Of a stretch of DNA of 8,993 nucleotides, positions 6,507 to 8,993 are shown piece by piece. A program made the translations under genes and the position numbers. The stretch is taken from contig DQZA01000250.1 in the NCBI GenBank assembly GCA_011042035.1, positions 1 to 8,993 of the forward strand. The letters run 5' to 3'. The stretch is from Desulfobacteraceae bacterium. Lineage in GTDB: Bacteria; Desulfobacterota; DSM-4660; Desulfatiglandales; Desulfatiglandaceae. The notes under the pieces are model-generated. The model saw nothing but the letters and a program-made list of their open reading frames with translations, did not search any database and had not been told where the DNA came from. Position 1 is the stretch's first letter. Each line of letters starts with the position of its first letter.

Positions 6507-7696
6507 TCTTCTATTCCCTCCTCGGCTTCGCTGGTGAGCACCAGGTTATCCCTGTGGATGACCTCATCATGATACTTGAACCCGAGTGTGGCTTTTATCT
6601 GATTTGTCCTCATTCCCTTTATCCTTTGGATATCAGAAGCCTGATAATTTACCAAGCCTATTGCAATATTTTTTCCGTACTCACTGGTGATAACCACGGA
6701 GTCTCCTACGCCAAACTTTCCCCGCACCTCAATGATTCCGGATGGCAAGAGGCTCTTTCCATTTGAGACTATAGCCCTTTCTGCGCCTTGGTCTACGATT
6801 ATCTCGCCTTTGGGAGATTTAGTAAAGGCAATCCAGTGTTTGCGCTTGCAAAGCCCGTTGGCCCGCGGCAAGAAAAGGGTTCCCACTTCCTTTCCGTCAA
6901 ATATCTCCTTGAGTATGCCCTTCCTCAAGCCGTTGGCTATTATGGTAGGAATACCAGCAAGGCTAAGTTTTTGGGCCGCCTTTATTTTGCTGCTCATACC
7001 ACCGGTTCCAAGAAACCCCGGAATAACACTCGCAAAATTCCGAATTCTTTGGTCCACCTTTCCCACAACCCCCACAAGCTCGGCATCTGGATTTGTCCTG
7101 GGATCCTTGTCGAAAAGGCCATCAATGTCGGTTAGGTTCACCAAAAGATCTGCATCCATCATGTTTGTTACAAGGGCGCTGAGATTGTCATTGTCTCCAA
7201 ACTTTATCTCATCTACCACCACAGTATCGTTTTCGTTTATGATGGGAACTATGTCGAGTGAAAGCAGCGTGATGAGCGTGTTTCGGGCATTGAGATACCT
7301 TCGCCTGTTAGTGAGGTCATCCCTTGTTAGGAGAACTTGGGCTACTTTTTGCCCAAAGCGCCCGAAGGCCCTTTCATAAGCCATAATAAGGCTTGCCTGT
7401 CCCACGGCTGCCAGGGCCTGTTTCTCGGATACAGTCTTCGGTTTGCAGGTAAATCTCAATTTTTTGAGACCAGAGGCAATGGCCCCGGAAGAAACCAGAA
7501 TCACCTGAATCCCTTTTTGCTTGATCTCGAATATGCATGTGCTCAGGTCGTTAATCACAGAAAGGTTCAGACCCTGGGGGCCGGTAAGGACTCCGCTTCC
7601 CACCTTCACCACAAGCCTCTTGACTCGAGTCAAAAGGCTTGCCCTGTAATCTTCGAAAGGCTGTTGGGTTAAGGTTTGCATTGTGTCTTTTACCAT
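6488..7696 (-). CDS. proB: glutamate 5-kinase ProB with C-terminal PUA domain
   Basis: A 402-residue enzyme that phosphorylates glutamate with ATP, the first and normally proline-inhibited step of proline synthesis. The amino-acid kinase domain spans about 25-275: KVGSG (31-35), VSSGAIASG (68-76), NENDTV (154-159), FGDNDNLSA (166-174), LTDIDGL (188-194) and [12 protein letters not shown] (230-241). Residues about 295-372 form the PUA domain found in long ProB forms such as that of E. coli ([31 protein letters not shown]), linked in E. coli to proline regulation. The start ATG is 5 nt after the obgE stop without an evident ribosome binding site; a second ATG at 7681 (MQTLTQQ) is possible. Translation is probably coupled to obgE. 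Its end overlaps proA by 19 nt. Confidence 0.96.
   Translation of the reverse strand: MVKDTMQTLTQQPFEDYRASLLTRVKRLVVKVGSGVLTGPQGLNLSVINDLSTCIFEIKQKGIQVILVSSGAIASGLKKLRFTCKPKTVSEKQALAAVGQASLIMAYERAFGRFGQKVAQVLLTRDDLTNRRRYLNARNTLITLLSLDIVPIINENDTVVVDEIKFGDNDNLSALVTNMMDADLLVNLTDIDGLFDKDPRTNPDAELVGVVGKVDQRIRNFASVIPGFLGTGGMSSKIKAAQKLSLAGIPTIIANGLRKGILKEIFDGKEVGTLFLPRANGLCKRKHWIAFTKSPKGEIIVDQGAERAIVSNGKSLLPSGIIEVRGKFGVGDSVVITSEYGKNIAIGLVNYQASDIQRIKGMRTNQIKATLGFKYHDEVIHRDNLVLTSEAEEGIEECHFSN
6516..6523 (-). promoter_or_regulatory. strong Shine-Dalgarno site of proA, inside proB
   Basis: GAGGAGGG on the minus strand lies 9 nt before the proA ATG (6506) and forms part of the last codons of proB. It is the strongest ribosome binding site in the minus-strand cluster and fixes the proA start despite the gene overlap. 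Confidence 0.75.
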
Positions 7697-7701
7697 GTGC
7701 T

Positions 7702-8993
<1,292 letters not shown>

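Noticed and set aside
6687..7379. 230-codon open frame on the plus strand
   Set aside because: It lies entirely antisense to proB, which has every kinase motif. The translation is Ser/Pro/Arg-rich with no recognisable domain, and no ribosome binding site is evident.

Overview
The window is a densely coded bacterial chromosome segment made of two gene clusters that converge near position 2800. There is no phage, transposon, CRISPR array or RNA gene, and no gene-free stretch longer than about 55 bases. All families are housekeeping or envelope maintenance. The gene order (rpmA, obgE, proB, proA, nadD, rsfS on one strand; a secF end followed by a membrane-anchored TPR protein on the other) and the Gram-negative envelope proteins fit a Desulfobacterota-type ('deltaproteobacterial') organism. 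That placement is an inference from gene order and protein flavour and was not tested by search.

Plus strand, 1-2775: the C-terminal end of secF, then a 608-residue membrane-anchored TPR protein, a MutT-type Nudix hydrolase that starts at TTG inside the end of the TPR gene, and a small single-domain cupin. Gaps are 12 nt or less, or the genes overlap, so this looks like one transcript running out of the Sec translocase genes.

Minus strand, 8993 down to 2827: the end-truncated rpmA (ribosomal protein L27), obgE (ribosome-assembly GTPase), proB and proA (first two steps of proline synthesis), nadD (NAD synthesis), rsfS (ribosome silencing factor) and an exported M48 metalloprotease with C-terminal TPRs (BepA-like). 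Spacing runs from short overlaps to 38 nt, consistent with a single long operon joining ribosome assembly and silencing, proline and NAD biosynthesis, and envelope protein quality control.

Between the two clusters a 16-bp imperfect inverted repeat (two G-T wobble pairs) is placed to act as a shared bidirectional terminator; its right arm contains the stop codon of the protease gene.

I found no convincing new system. The points most worth a second look are the BepA-like protease at the end of the nadD-rsfS operon, the uncharacterised TPR protein next to secF, the hairpin that embeds a stop codon, and several non-ATG or uncertain starts.
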